The notes beneath the pieces were generated by a model. The model saw only the letters and a list, made by a program, of their open reading frames with translations, was not told the DNA's origin and did no database searches. A program made the position numbers and the translations under genes. From CAYNEI01 sp964396185 (GTDB lineage Archaea; Thermoplasmatota; SW-10-69-26), in assembly GCA_964396185.1 (NCBI GenBank), contig CAYNEI010000006.1, positions 1 to 64,000 of the forward strand: DNA of 64,000 bases, written 5' to 3'. Numbering within the stretch: position 1 is the stretch's first letter; each line of letters begins with the position of its first letter. Below, in pieces: positions 14,988 through 24,286 of the stretch.

Positions 14988-17326
14988 ATCGATGGATCGT
15001 GCTGGCTGGGGTGGCGCTCATGCTCCTAGTCCCGGCGGCCTCGGCCGGTCCCTGGGGTCAGCCCGGCCACGATGCGGCCGCTACCGGGGCGCCCGACATC
15101 GAGGGCCCGCTCGTGGGAGACCGCGCCTTCTCACTTGAGCTTCCGGGCCAGGTTCCGGACGGCCCGTTGGTCTTCCTGCTCGGTGCACCTGCCGAGCCTG
15201 TTGTCCTCGACCGGACCGCCTACGTTGCTGTGGAGCCGGCCGACGGCGAGGAGCGGGACCACCAGGGGATCGTGCGCGTTGACCTCGACACTGCCGAGGT
15301 GGATCGTTTCATCGAGACCGAGCGGTTCCCGTACCGGGTCTCAAGCGATACCGAGCGCCTCTTCGTAACCCAGCGGGGCTTCATCGACGCCTTCGCTGTG
15401 GACACGGGCGAGCACCTGTGGCGGGCCCTCCGGCCGGATGCCTACGGCTGCTTGGCCCCGGTCGTCCACGATGGGGTGCTTTTCGCCCCATGCGTCGAAG
15501 ACGACGATCCCGACGTCGAGGGCACCGATGCCGAGGCCCCCAACCCGATCAGCGATGCTGGGGGCGTACTCGTCGCACTCGACACCGAGACCGGGGAGGA
15601 GCTCTGGGCGCAGAACGCCTTCCAGATGACAGACACCTCGAGGCCGGTGGAGGGCCGCAACCAGCAAGCTCCGCTTGCCAGCGCCGGGGCCAGTTACATC
15701 CTAGGCGTGAGCCACACGGGCTCGGGCCTGTTCGCCGTGACCGTGGAGCCGTCCCAGCTGTCCTTTTGCGAGATCAACGTCGGCATCCCGGAGGCGACCA
15801 CATGCCAGTCCTACCACGAGACCACCTTCACCCTCTGGTCGCTGGACCCGGCCACGGGCCAAGTGCTCTGGACCAACGAGACGCGCCCCTACCACCAGTC
15901 CATCGTCCGGAACGACGGGATCGGTGAATCCGAGCAGCCCCACGATGACCCATTCCCGCCCTTCTCCTCCCGGGTGACAGGGGGAGACCAGCTCGTCTAC
16001 GTGAAGCTCGATGGCCGGCTCACCGCGCTCAACCCGGACCCGGGGGGTCCACAGGAGGTATGGAGCAGGAACCTGGGCCAGGAGGAGATCAAGCTCCGCC
16101 AGGACTGTGCCTACGAGTTGAACTGCTGGATCGGCGCGGACGCCGGATCCGCCCTCGGTGATGGTGCGGTCTACACCGCCTCGAACCAGTTGGTCCACCG
16201 GTTCGATACGGAGGCTCGCGAGATCATCTGGCGCACACCGATCGCAGCGGATGAGCGACTCGCGAAGGGCTCGCTGACCCTGGCCGATGATGTCCTCTAC
16301 GCCATGGCCACCGCCCAGCCCGATGCACGTTTCACCGCGTTCTACGCCTTCGATGCGGAAAGCGGCGACCACCTGTGGCGTCACGAGCTGGCTGGACCCA
16401 TGAACAGGCCGGACCTCGCCTCGGCCAACGGGTTCGCCTACGGCCTGGCCGAGGGCTCTCTTGTGAGCGTGGACACTGATGGCTGGTTCCATGCGATCGG
16501 TCGGACCAACGCTTCGCTGGGCGCACCCCCGGTCGAGACCGAGCTGTACCCGCCCACGGGACGCTCTGTGGCCCTGGAGGTCCCACAACCCGAGCCAGGG
16601 GCCATGGGCCCGGCCACGCGGTACATGGTCGACTGGGGAGATGGCACGGTGACTGACTGGCAGGAGGACCCGGTCTTCACGCACACCTATGACGAGGAGG
16701 GTGAGGTCACCGCCCGTGTCATCGCCGGCAACGACGCCAACCAAACCTCGTCGTCGTTCGTCACGATGAACGTCGGTGAGGAAACGCCCACCGAACCCAC
16801 CTGGCTCAGTCAGCGCTTCGAACCGGACAACCAGGACATGACCTTCGGCGTGCTTGGCATCCTCGTCGCCGTCACCGGCGGCGCCGTCGGGGTGACCCAG
16901 CGCTACCGCAAGCGCTCGCGATTGCAGGACGAGCTGGAAGCGATCGACGAGGCTTATGCAGCGACCCACGAGCGCCCGATGGAGTGCGAGGCTCAGCTCA
17001 ATGAGCGCAAGGCTTACGCCCGGGGCTTGGTGCTCAACGGGGAACTCGACGAGCAGCAGTTCAGCGTCATCGAGCAGCGCATCGAGGAACTGCTAAAGGG
17101 CATCCGCATGGGGGCCATGGAGGACGAGTTCGACTTCCTCCCCTACGGGCTGGTCAAACGGGCCCGCGAGATGCTCGCGGATGGCACGGTGAGTTCGCTG
17201 GAGCGCGAGGCCTTCCTGCAGGCCGTCGAGGAGGATGACGTACTCAGCTCGGACCAGACGGCCGCGGTGCGCGAGCGCATCGAGGCCTGGCATGCTCGGG
17301 ACCGGCAAGGCGGGGGGAGCGGGTGA
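14984..17326 (+). CDS. surface receptor-like protein 2: PQQ-type propeller, PKD, TM, cytoplasmic tail
   Basis: About 780 residues; ATG overlaps the previous stop (ATGA at 14984-14987). Signal peptide MNRWIVLAGVALMLLVPAASA. Propeller blades carry the TGE..W signature (ALDTETGEELWA, SLDPATGQVLWT, AFDAESGDHLWR). The PKD-like block (MVDWGDGTVTDW, FTHTYDEEGEVTARV), TM helix and cytoplasmic tail are close to those of the neighbours, while the blades differ strongly in length and sequence. Extracellular cysteines (for example CEINVGIPEATTC) suggest disulfides. It is followed without a gap by an S12 hydrolase, GTG overlapping the stop. Confidence 0.8.
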   Translation: MNRWIVLAGVALMLLVPAASAGPWGQPGHDAAATGAPDIEGPLVGDRAFSLELPGQVPDGPLVFLLGAPAEPVVLDRTAYVAVEPADGEERDHQGIVRVDLDTAEVDRFIETERFPYRVSSDTERLFVTQRGFIDAFAVDTGEHLWRALRPDAYGCLAPVVHDGVLFAPCVEDDDPDVEGTDAEAPNPISDAGGVLVALDTETGEELWAQNAFQMTDTSRPVEGRNQQAPLASAGASYILGVSHTGSGLFAVTVEPSQLSFCEINVGIPEATTCQSYHETTFTLWSLDPATGQVLWTNETRPYHQSIVRNDGIGESEQPHDDPFPPFSSRVTGGDQLVYVKLDGRLTALNPDPGGPQEVWSRNLGQEEIKLRQDCAYELNCWIGADAGSALGDGAVYTASNQLVHRFDTEAREIIWRTPIAADERLAKGSLTLADDVLYAMATAQPDARFTAFYAFDAESGDHLWRHELAGPMNRPDLASANGFAYGLAEGSLVSVDTDGWFHAIGRTNASLGAPPVETELYPPTGRSVALEVPQPEPGAMGPATRYMVDWGDGTVTDWQEDPVFTHTYDEEGEVTARVIAGNDANQTSSSFVTMNVGEETPTEPTWLSQRFEPDNQDMTFGVLGILVAVTGGAVGVTQRYRKRSRLQDELEAIDEAYAATHERPMECEAQLNERKAYARGLVLNGELDEQQFSVIEQRIEELLKGIRMGAMEDEFDFLPYGLVKRAREMLADGTVSSLEREAFLQAVEEDDVLSSDQTAAVRERIEAWHARDRQGGGSG

Positions 17327-18777
17327 CCGGCGCCTGTGGGGGGCCGGGACCACAGCGTGGACGCGGTGTGGGTGCTTACGTGCTCGTAGCGCTGCTGCTG
17401 GCCGCACCGTTCATCGGCTGCCTGGGCACCGACGATCCGATTGAGACCACTCCACCTTCGGAACCCATGGAAGCCGACGGCCACGTCGAGGCGTCCGGCC
17501 TCAACCCCTGGCAGGCCGGCCTCGACGATACATACCCGACGCCTGATGTCGCTGTCCACCGCTCGGCCGATGAGCGCCGGGCCAACGTGGCGCCCCCGGG
17601 CGATCCGGAGTTCGCCGCGTTCGATGCAACCATGCAGGCCTGGATGGAGCAGCACGACATCCCAACGGGCCAACTGGCCATCATGAAGGACGGGGAGCTC
17701 CGCTACGAGCGCGGCTACGGTCACACCGACCAGGACGGGACCGAGCAAGCCGACGCGACCACGATGATGCGCATCGCCAGCATCTCCAAGCCCATGGTGG
17801 CCAGGGTCGTTGCCATGATGGTCGAGGAGGAACGCTTGGGCTGGGATGATCCGGTCTTCTGCCTGCCGGGCGAGCCCAGCGCGGATTGCGTCCTGCCGAT
17901 CGACCCCCACCCGGATCGGCCCGTGGTGGACGATCGACTCGCGGAGATCACGGTAGCGCACTTGCGCGACCACACCAGCGGCTGGGCCACCAGCGGCCCC
18001 TGCAACGATCCCATCTGGACCTCAGGCGCCGTGCAGGCCGCCGAGACCTTGGGCGTGTCCTCGCCTGCACCGGCCTGGCGCACCGTCCAGTGGCTCATGG
18101 GTGCCGAGCTGGACCACGACCCGGGATCGACCTACGAGTACTGCAACGCTGGCTACATCACGCTCGGCGTGGTGGCCGAGGCGCTCACGGGTGCGAGCCT
18201 GGATGCGCTGCTGGAGGCCTACCTCTTCCGGCCGCTGGAGCTCACCGGCGAGATCGAGGCCGGGGCCACGCTACCCGAGGACCGCAACCCGCGGGAGCCG
18301 TTCTACGCCTGCGACCACGGCACAACGCAGAGCGTGTTCGACCCCGATGAGGAGGTGTGCTGGGCCGATGGCGGCTGGTCGATCGAGACCCAGCTTGGCA
18401 ACGGCGGCATCATCTCCACAGCATCGGCCATCCTCGCCGTGGTCGAGAGCCTGCCCCTTGGGGCCCTCGAGCTCGACCTGGGCCCAGCCCGCGCCGAGGC
18501 GACCCTTTTCTCGTTCTCCGGCAGCATGCCGGGCACGCGGGCCAACACCATGCTCCTGGCAGACGACGGCACGGGCACCGGCCAGCTCCAGCTCGCCTTC
18601 GCGTTCAACACCCGCATCCCGTCGGAGCTTTGTGGTCCCCAGGCCTTCTCCCAGATGATGCCCGGGTGCGATGTCGGCGATGTGCGCGACCCGTTGCTTG
18701 CGCTGCTGGCAGCGTGGGGTGCCGGCGAGGAGCTGATGATCACACCGACCGATCACGGACGGGAGACCCAACCATGA
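17323..18777 (+). CDS. S12 serine hydrolase, lipoprotein-type (paralog of 8807)
   Basis: 484 residues from the overlapping GTG; a GTG at 17368 would give a more conventional signal (VGAYVLVALLLAAPFIGC with lipobox). SxxK is SISK in MRIASISKPM and YxN is YCN in YEYCNAGY. The third motif that reads HGG in the paralog is here FSGSMPG, so the histidine is missing and catalysis may differ. The paralog at 8807 shares the start of the mature chain (LNPWQAGLDD, ADERRANVAPPGDPEF). Insertion of this hydrolase between receptor-like genes 2 and 3, with 4-base overlaps on both sides, argues for a joint function with them. Confidence 0.8.
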   Translation: MTGACGGPGPQRGRGVGAYVLVALLLAAPFIGCLGTDDPIETTPPSEPMEADGHVEASGLNPWQAGLDDTYPTPDVAVHRSADERRANVAPPGDPEFAAFDATMQAWMEQHDIPTGQLAIMKDGELRYERGYGHTDQDGTEQADATTMMRIASISKPMVARVVAMMVEEERLGWDDPVFCLPGEPSADCVLPIDPHPDRPVVDDRLAEITVAHLRDHTSGWATSGPCNDPIWTSGAVQAAETLGVSSPAPAWRTVQWLMGAELDHDPGSTYEYCNAGYITLGVVAEALTGASLDALLEAYLFRPLELTGEIEAGATLPEDRNPREPFYACDHGTTQSVFDPDEEVCWADGGWSIETQLGNGGIISTASAILAVVESLPLGALELDLGPARAEATLFSFSGSMPGTRANTMLLADDGTGTGQLQLAFAFNTRIPSELCGPQAFSQMMPGCDVGDVRDPLLALLAAWGAGEELMITPTDHGRETQP

Positions 18778-21110
18778 CACGACGTCCGGTACGACCGCGC
18801 CCACGGGCCGGAGTGCGACGAGCTCATGAGGGACAAGATCGGAACCGTCCGGTGGTCTTGGTCTGGACCTTGGTCGCGCTCATGCTCCTGGTCCCTGCGG
18901 CATCGGCTGCAGAACCGTGGCTACGCACCGGCTTCGACCCCGGCCGCACGGGTGCCATCCCGTTCGAGGGACCACAGACGAACGACACGGCGTTCGTGGT
19001 GGAGTTGCCGGGCGTACCAGTCGCCAACACGGTCCTGGTGGACCACATCGCATATCTCGCGACGAGAGACGCAGCGGACTTCGGCTTCGACGGGGACACG
19101 GATGGCCTTGACACCGCCGCTCTGTGGCGTATCGACATCTCCAACGGCGATGTGCAGAAGGTGTTGGACTTCCCGGATCGGACAGGTCCTGAGATGATCA
19201 CGCCTGAGCTCGTCTTCTACGAAGACGGGGATGATCTCGTGGCTCTGGAGGTCTCCAGCGGGGAAGCGCGGTGGGTCGCGCAAGTCGCTCAGGACGACCC
19301 GCTGGTGACTGACCGTGACTACGTTGGAACCCCCCTCCTGGTGGACGATACCCTCTATGCGGGGTTCACGACGGGCCGGGGGGCCTCCGTATCGACCCTG
19401 GGCGGGGGTTCCATCGGACAACAGGATCCCCCGACCCTAGGGGTCATGGCCCTCGACGTGGCAACCGGGGAGGTTCTCTGGGAGCAAAACCGGGCTGACG
19501 AGCCCCAGCGCTTGGATGGTGACCCCAGGGACCTCTATGGAGAGAGCATGGCGCTGGCAGCCGACGAACAGCGCATCTACGCGTACTTCAAGGTAGGCCT
19601 TGAGGACGGCTCGCCGATCAACCTAGAGCGGTTGCAGTACGAGATCTGGGGCCTTGACGCTGGCGACGGGGACGTGCTCTGGAACCGGAGTGACACCGCC
19701 CACCGGGAGGTGGGCGTCCACACGCCGCTGGGACCGGGCACGCTCCTGAACGACGCGGGGGACACGTGCTGTACATGGCCCGTGGTGACCCAGACGGCCG
19801 TCCACATCCGCCTCGACGCGTTCTCAGCGCTCAACAAAGCCGACGGGACCGACGTCTGGACCAGCCCCGCCGGTCGCACAGATCAGATCCGGATGCAGGG
19901 CTCCACGGCCATGGGTGCCCGCGACGACGTATTCATCGGCACATCCCCCCAGACGGTGTACCGGCTCGATGCGGTGGACGGGGAGCTGGATTGGCTCAAG
20001 AACGCCGCATCCCCCTCCCAGGTCCGGGTCTACGGCATGGATCCCGTGGCCTTGGATGGGACCACCGCCTACCTCCCGGTCCTAGAGGATACGTGTGGCC
20101 TCGGTGGTGTCGGGTTCGAAGCCCGTGATGTGGAGACGGGCGAGCTCACCTGGGCATGGCGCTACCTCCCGGATGTCGGGCGTGACGGGTGCTCGATCAC
20201 CACCCCGAGCCGGGCAGCGTTCGGCCAAGGTATGGCGTTGATCGGCACCAACGACGGTAGCATCCACGTCCTCGGTCGCACAGACGCATCCCTCGGCATC
20301 CCATCGTTTGAGATCGAGATGTACCCGCCAGAAGGTGAACCGGTTACCCTCGAGGTCCCCGAACCTGAGCCGGGTGCGTTCGGCCCAGCCACACGCTACA
20401 TGATGGACTGGGGCGACGGGACGGTCACGGGTTGGCAGGAGGACCCAGTGTTCACCCACACGTACAACGAGACCGGAGACGTCACCGCTCGCGTCATCGC
20501 TGGCAACGATGCCAACCAAACCTCGTCGTCGTTCGTCACCGTGCACGTCGGCCAGGAAGCGCCCACCGAGCCCAACTGGATCAGCGAGCGCTTCGAGCCG
20601 GACAACCAGGACATGACCTTCGGGATCCTGGGCCTCTTGGTGGCCGCTACCGGGGGGGCCATCGGTGTGACCCAGCGCTACCGCAAACGCTCGCGGTTGC
20701 AGGACGAGCTCGACGCCCTGGAGCGCGGTTTCGAGGAGACCCGCGACCGGCCAGGCACGTGCGAGGCGCTGCTGGAGACCCGCCAGGCCCGGGCCCGCTC
20801 GCTGGTGCTGGATGGCGTGCTGGATGAGCAGCAGGCTGCACTCGTGGACGCGCGGGCCGAGGAGCTCAAGCGCCAATTGCGCACCCGCAGCCTGCAGCAG
20901 GAGTTCGGCTTCCTGCCCTACGCGCTGGTACAGAAGGCCCAGGAGATGCTGGAGGACGGACGGGTCACGGCGCTGGAGCGCGAGGCCTTCCTGCGCGCGG
21001 TGGAGGAGGACACGCTGCTCACGTCGGACCAGAAGGCTACGGTGCGCGAGCGCATCGAGGCCTGGCATGCTCGGGATCGTCAAGGTGGGGGAGGGGGAGC
21101 GGGGCCGTGA
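18774..21110 (+). CDS. surface receptor-like protein 3: PQQ-type propeller, PKD, TM, cytoplasmic tail
   Basis: About 778 residues from the ATG overlapping the S12 stop; this start leaves a 28-residue basic extension before the hydrophobic signal (LVWTLVALMLLVPAASA), so a GTG near 18852 is an alternative. The ectodomain resembles paralog 1 most closely (RTGAI..GPQTNDTAF at the N-terminus). PKD-like block (MMDWGDGTVTGW), TM helix (FGILGLLVAATGGAIGV) and QRYRKRSRLQ stop-transfer are conserved. The cytoplasmic tail is more diverged than in 1 and 2 but keeps the two acidic hairpins (LDGVLDEQQA and LEDGRVTALEREAFL). Confidence 0.8.
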   Translation: MTRRPVRPRPRAGVRRAHEGQDRNRPVVLVWTLVALMLLVPAASAAEPWLRTGFDPGRTGAIPFEGPQTNDTAFVVELPGVPVANTVLVDHIAYLATRDAADFGFDGDTDGLDTAALWRIDISNGDVQKVLDFPDRTGPEMITPELVFYEDGDDLVALEVSSGEARWVAQVAQDDPLVTDRDYVGTPLLVDDTLYAGFTTGRGASVSTLGGGSIGQQDPPTLGVMALDVATGEVLWEQNRADEPQRLDGDPRDLYGESMALAADEQRIYAYFKVGLEDGSPINLERLQYEIWGLDAGDGDVLWNRSDTAHREVGVHTPLGPGTLLNDAGDTCCTWPVVTQTAVHIRLDAFSALNKADGTDVWTSPAGRTDQIRMQGSTAMGARDDVFIGTSPQTVYRLDAVDGELDWLKNAASPSQVRVYGMDPVALDGTTAYLPVLEDTCGLGGVGFEARDVETGELTWAWRYLPDVGRDGCSITTPSRAAFGQGMALIGTNDGSIHVLGRTDASLGIPSFEIEMYPPEGEPVTLEVPEPEPGAFGPATRYMMDWGDGTVTGWQEDPVFTHTYNETGDVTARVIAGNDANQTSSSFVTVHVGQEAPTEPNWISERFEPDNQDMTFGILGLLVAATGGAIGVTQRYRKRSRLQDELDALERGFEETRDRPGTCEALLETRQARARSLVLDGVLDEQQAALVDARAEELKRQLRTRSLQQEFGFLPYALVQKAQEMLEDGRVTALEREAFLRAVEEDTLLTSDQKATVRERIEAWHARDRQGGGGGAGP

Positions 21111-23347
21111 AGCGGTGGATCGTGACCACGGGCCTTGCAGTCATCCTCTTGGCTCCGATCGCCTCGGCCGGCGACTGGACCCAGCCCCGTGCGGACCCCC
21201 AGAGCACAGGGTTCACAACGGACCCAGGGCCCGCGTGGCCGGACATCGCACTCCGGGTCGAGTTACCGGGCGAAGGGGCATGGGGCGGGTTCCCCGTCGT
21301 GGACGGCGTGGCCTACGTACAGTACCGCGACCAAGACGACAGCGAGGGCGGCGGGGGCGTGGTCGCCGTGGATATGGACACGGGGGCCAAGCGAACCATC
21401 ATCGAACAGAGCGGGTTCGACTCGATGGCCGCCGACGGGGAGCGCCTCTACGGCCTGGGGAACGGGACACTGGTTGCCTATCCCTTGAGTGGTGGTGAGC
21501 CTCTATGGATCTGGGCGTGGCCCTTGCTGGAGCGAGAACCCCAATACACGAGGTGCTGGCGCAGCATGACCTTGGCCGAGGACCACGTGCTCGTCGGCTG
21601 CACGCGGAGGTGGTTAGAGGACGGACAAGGTGCAACGTGGAGCTATCAGGCCCTGGTCGCCTTGGTCGAGGCCGACACCGGCGAGGCGGCGTGGACCTGG
21701 AGCGGAGGCGCTGGAACCTACGCCGGGGACGCGCTGCCGGTTCCCGGTGCTGGGGATCCAGCGCCAGAGGGACAGCCGGGGGCCGCCGTCAACACGGCCT
21801 TCCATGGCTTCGCCGTTCTGGGGCCGCGCGTTTTGGTCGCCTACGAAGCCTGGAAGGAGGCGGGCAGATGCAACGAGAGCGCGTGCGTCGGTGCGTGGCA
21901 CGCCCGTTCCGTGGTGGACGGACTCGATCTCCAGACGGGCGAGTCCGTGTGGCGATCGTACGTACCCATCGAGGAGAGCCAAGCGGTTTGGACCTCGTAC
22001 TACGATACATTGATCGGAGGTCGCCTCCTGTCCGCCGGGCCCACGGGCACCGACCAAGTCGCATTCGTCCTCACGGAGGAGGGGCTTCAGGCTGTCAGCC
22101 CGGCCACAGGGGCCTCGGTCTGGGACGGAACACGGCAGGTCGGCGGCCAAGACACCGACCCGTTCTACGATGCCTCCCCCGGTATGGCGTACGACGGCGA
22201 GGCGCTGTTCGTGCCTAGCGCCCAGACGGTGCACCGCTTCGATCCTGCCTCCGGCGATCTCGCGTGGCGCACGACGCTTCCTCCGAAGACGGGCGAACGC
22301 GTCGAGGAGGACCTCCTTGTGACCCCCGAGCGTCTCTACACCGGCGGGTGGAACCGCGAGGCCGACACCGGGGGCGTGTACGCCTTCGACAAGGAGGATG
22401 GCAGCCTCCTGTGGCGGTTGCCCGTCGCCGATCCGCAGAAGATGGCGATCTCCGGCGATACGCTCACCTTCGTCAATGTGGGTCATTCACGGCCTGAGCC
22501 GGGATTCCCCGGCCAAGATGAGCTGATCGTCCTCGGTCGCACCCAGGCCTCCCCCACGCCCGTTGCCGATCCTTCCACGACTTACCCCGCCCCCGGGGAG
22601 ACCGTTCGCGTGGACCTCTCCGAGAGCCACGCCGGCATCGAGGGGCCGGTAACTCGCTACAAAGCGGTCTGGGGAGACGGCACCGAGACCGACTGGAAGG
22701 CTGAGCCCATCCTCACGCACAGGTACGACGGGACCGGCGACACGACCGCCCGCTTCATCGTCGGCAATGCCAACCAAACCAGCAGCACCACGACGACGTT
22801 CCACCTGGGCCAAACGGAACCAAACTGGATCAGCGAGCGCTTCGAGCCGGACAACCAGGACATGACCTTCGGCGTGCTCGGCATCCTCGTGGCCGTCACC
22901 GGCGGCGCGGTCGGGGTGACCCAGCGCTACCGCAAGCGCTCGCGGTTGCAGGACGAGCTCGAGGCCCTTGAGGAGGGCTTCGAGCAGACGAGGAGCAACC
23001 CCGGCGAGTGCGAGGCCTTCCTGGACACACGCAAGGCCCGGGCACGGTCGCTGTTGATGGATGGTGATCTCACGGAGGAGCAGTTCGGCGTCGTCGAACG
23101 GCGCGTGGACGACCTCCACCGCGAGCTTCGGACCACGGTGCTCGACGCGCGCTTCCAGTTCCTGCCGCATGGCATGGTCCAGGCCGTCAAGAAGATGCTC
23201 GCGGACGGACGGTTGTCCGCGTGGGAGCGTGACGCGCTCGACGACCTGCTCGGCCGCGAGGAGACACTCAGCGAGGCCCAGAGGGAAAAGGTCCGGGCCC
23301 AGCTGGACCGGTGGTTCAGCGAGGACCGTGGGGGTGGGGCCTCGTGA
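21107..23347 (+). CDS. surface receptor-like protein 4: PQQ-type propeller, PKD, TM, cytoplasmic tail
   Basis: 746 residues; GTG overlaps the previous stop. Signal peptide VKRWIVTTGLAVILLAPIASA. Blades include VEADTGEAAWTW, LDLQTGESVWRS, VSPATGASVWDG and FDPASGDLAWRT. The PKD-like domain reads AVWGDGTETDW and LTHRYDGTGDTTARF. The juxtamembrane, TM and basic segment (ISERFEPDNQDM, FGVLGILVAVTGGAVGV) match paralogs 1-3 almost residue for residue, whereas the outer part of the protein is the most divergent of the four. The tail ends with a diverged second hairpin (LADGRLSAWERDAL). Confidence 0.8.
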   Translation: MKRWIVTTGLAVILLAPIASAGDWTQPRADPQSTGFTTDPGPAWPDIALRVELPGEGAWGGFPVVDGVAYVQYRDQDDSEGGGGVVAVDMDTGAKRTIIEQSGFDSMAADGERLYGLGNGTLVAYPLSGGEPLWIWAWPLLEREPQYTRCWRSMTLAEDHVLVGCTRRWLEDGQGATWSYQALVALVEADTGEAAWTWSGGAGTYAGDALPVPGAGDPAPEGQPGAAVNTAFHGFAVLGPRVLVAYEAWKEAGRCNESACVGAWHARSVVDGLDLQTGESVWRSYVPIEESQAVWTSYYDTLIGGRLLSAGPTGTDQVAFVLTEEGLQAVSPATGASVWDGTRQVGGQDTDPFYDASPGMAYDGEALFVPSAQTVHRFDPASGDLAWRTTLPPKTGERVEEDLLVTPERLYTGGWNREADTGGVYAFDKEDGSLLWRLPVADPQKMAISGDTLTFVNVGHSRPEPGFPGQDELIVLGRTQASPTPVADPSTTYPAPGETVRVDLSESHAGIEGPVTRYKAVWGDGTETDWKAEPILTHRYDGTGDTTARFIVGNANQTSSTTTTFHLGQTEPNWISERFEPDNQDMTFGVLGILVAVTGGAVGVTQRYRKRSRLQDELEALEEGFEQTRSNPGECEAFLDTRKARARSLLMDGDLTEEQFGVVERRVDDLHRELRTTVLDARFQFLPHGMVQAVKKMLADGRLSAWERDALDDLLGREETLSEAQREKVRAQLDRWFSEDRGGGAS

Positions 23348-23754
23348 GGGATGCATCGGTCACTTTGCTCGGGCTTCTGTTACTGACGGTGGCCTTGACC
23401 GGGTGCACAGACGCTGGCGACGGCGCTGACGGGACCCAGGCCACGACGATGGACTGCACCACGACCCGGTACGAGTACACCTCCCACGGGGCCGCCGAGG
23501 ACGACACCTGCTTCCTGCGCGTCGCCGACGGGACCGCCCAGGTCTCAGTTGGGGGACGCGGCACAGGCTCGATCCAGGTCACCATCGAGGATCGCGCTGG
23601 GTCGCTCTCGTGGACGTTCCAGAAGAGCTTCTCGGGCAGCCAGGGTGAGTTCGACGAGGATGAGCGCCTTCAGGGCAGCTCGGACAGGTGGACCGTCACC
23701 GTGGACTCCGACGGCTGGGAGGGGACGTTCTCGTTGGTCGTCGATGCGTCTTGA
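23344..23754 (+). CDS. small lipoprotein of unknown function
   Basis: 136 residues from the GTG overlapping the stop of receptor 4. Signal VRDASVTLLGLLLLTVALTGC with lipobox. The mature part is about 115 residues, probably all-beta (GSIQVTIEDRAGSLSWTFQ, WTVTVDSDGWEGTFSLVV), with two cysteines (MDCTTT, DTCFL) that could form a disulfide. I do not recognise the family. As the last gene of the receptor operon it may be an accessory subunit of those proteins. Confidence 0.7.
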   Translation: MRDASVTLLGLLLLTVALTGCTDAGDGADGTQATTMDCTTTRYEYTSHGAAEDDTCFLRVADGTAQVSVGGRGTGSIQVTIEDRAGSLSWTFQKSFSGSQGEFDEDERLQGSSDRWTVTVDSDGWEGTFSLVVDAS

Positions 23755-23765
23755 TCCTTACCCAG

Positions 23766-23784
23766 ATCCCCAAGGCCTGGGGAT
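23766..23784. terminator. hairpin between convergent genes
   Basis: ATCCCCA (23766-23772) and TGGGGAT (23778-23784) form a 7-bp stem around AGGCC, in the 47-base gap between the receptor operon and the convergent RelE gene. Its position suits a bidirectional terminator. Confidence 0.5.
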
Positions 23785-23801
23785 AGACGCCGCTCGTTCG
23801 C

Positions 23802-24059
23802 TCAACCCTGCTCGTACACGTTCTTGCGGTGCCCGACGACCTGCACCCTGATCTCCTCGGCCTGGTGGTCGATCTCGGCGAGCACGCGGTAGTCCCCCAC
23901 GCGCATGCGCACGAGGGGCGAGCCGGTGAGGGGCCGGAAGAAGCGCACCGGGTCGTGGCGTGCCTCACGGAGCTTGTCCACGATCCTGGCCTGGATGGTT
24001 CGTGGGAGCTCAGCGAGGTCCTTGCTCGCCCGCTCCGAGACAAGTACCTGGAAACTCAC
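23802..24059 (-). CDS. relE: RelE-family toxin
   Basis: 85 residues. The sequence has the standard RelE layout: VLVSERASKDLAELPRTIQARI helices, the LTGSPLVRMRVGDYRVLAEI central strands and the terminal RVQVVGHRKNVYEQG, with the HRKxVY end typical of the family. RelE toxins cleave mRNA in the ribosomal A site and are neutralised by an antitoxin encoded upstream. Its ATG overlaps the antitoxin stop by four bases (24056-24059), so the two are translated together. Confidence 0.9.
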   Translation of the reverse strand: MSFQVLVSERASKDLAELPRTIQARIVDKLREARHDPVRFFRPLTGSPLVRMRVGDYRVLAEIDHQAEEIRVQVVGHRKNVYEQG

Positions 24060-24286
24060 AGGCCGAGCCCCTCACGGACCTCATCCAGCGTCCGGAACCG
24101 CCCCTCCTCGAACTCCTTGCGCGAGGCGTCCAGGGCCTCCTTGGCCCGGGGGCTGAGCTCTGCCTCGTCCTCCTCGAGCCAGTCGAGCGCCTCCTCGATG
24201 ACCTCAGCGTAGGGCTGGCGCGGATGGTGCTTGAGGCGCTTGAGCCGCTCCTTGAGCTCGTTGGGGACTTGGATCGTTGTGGGCAT
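24056..24286 (-). CDS. relB: ribbon-helix-helix antitoxin of the RelE module
   Basis: 76 residues. The first 30 residues (TTIQVPNELKERLKRLK then YAEVIEEALDWL) fit a ribbon-helix-helix DNA-binding fold: a beta strand for base contacts followed by two helices. The acidic C-terminal half (EEDEAELSPRAKEALDASRKEFEEG) would wrap the toxin. The ATG lies directly at the end of three 10-bp-spaced ACTATAG repeats, which look like its own operator, so it probably autorepresses the module. Confidence 0.85.
   Translation of the reverse strand: MPTTIQVPNELKERLKRLKHHPRQPYAEVIEEALDWLEEDEAELSPRAKEALDASRKEFEEGRFRTLDEVREGLGL

Noticed and set aside
12714..23347. PQQ-dependent dehydrogenases
   Set aside because: Blade signatures fit the general PQQ-like fold, but no alcohol-dehydrogenase active-site or quinone-binding residues stand out, and PKD/TM/tail are not enzyme features.
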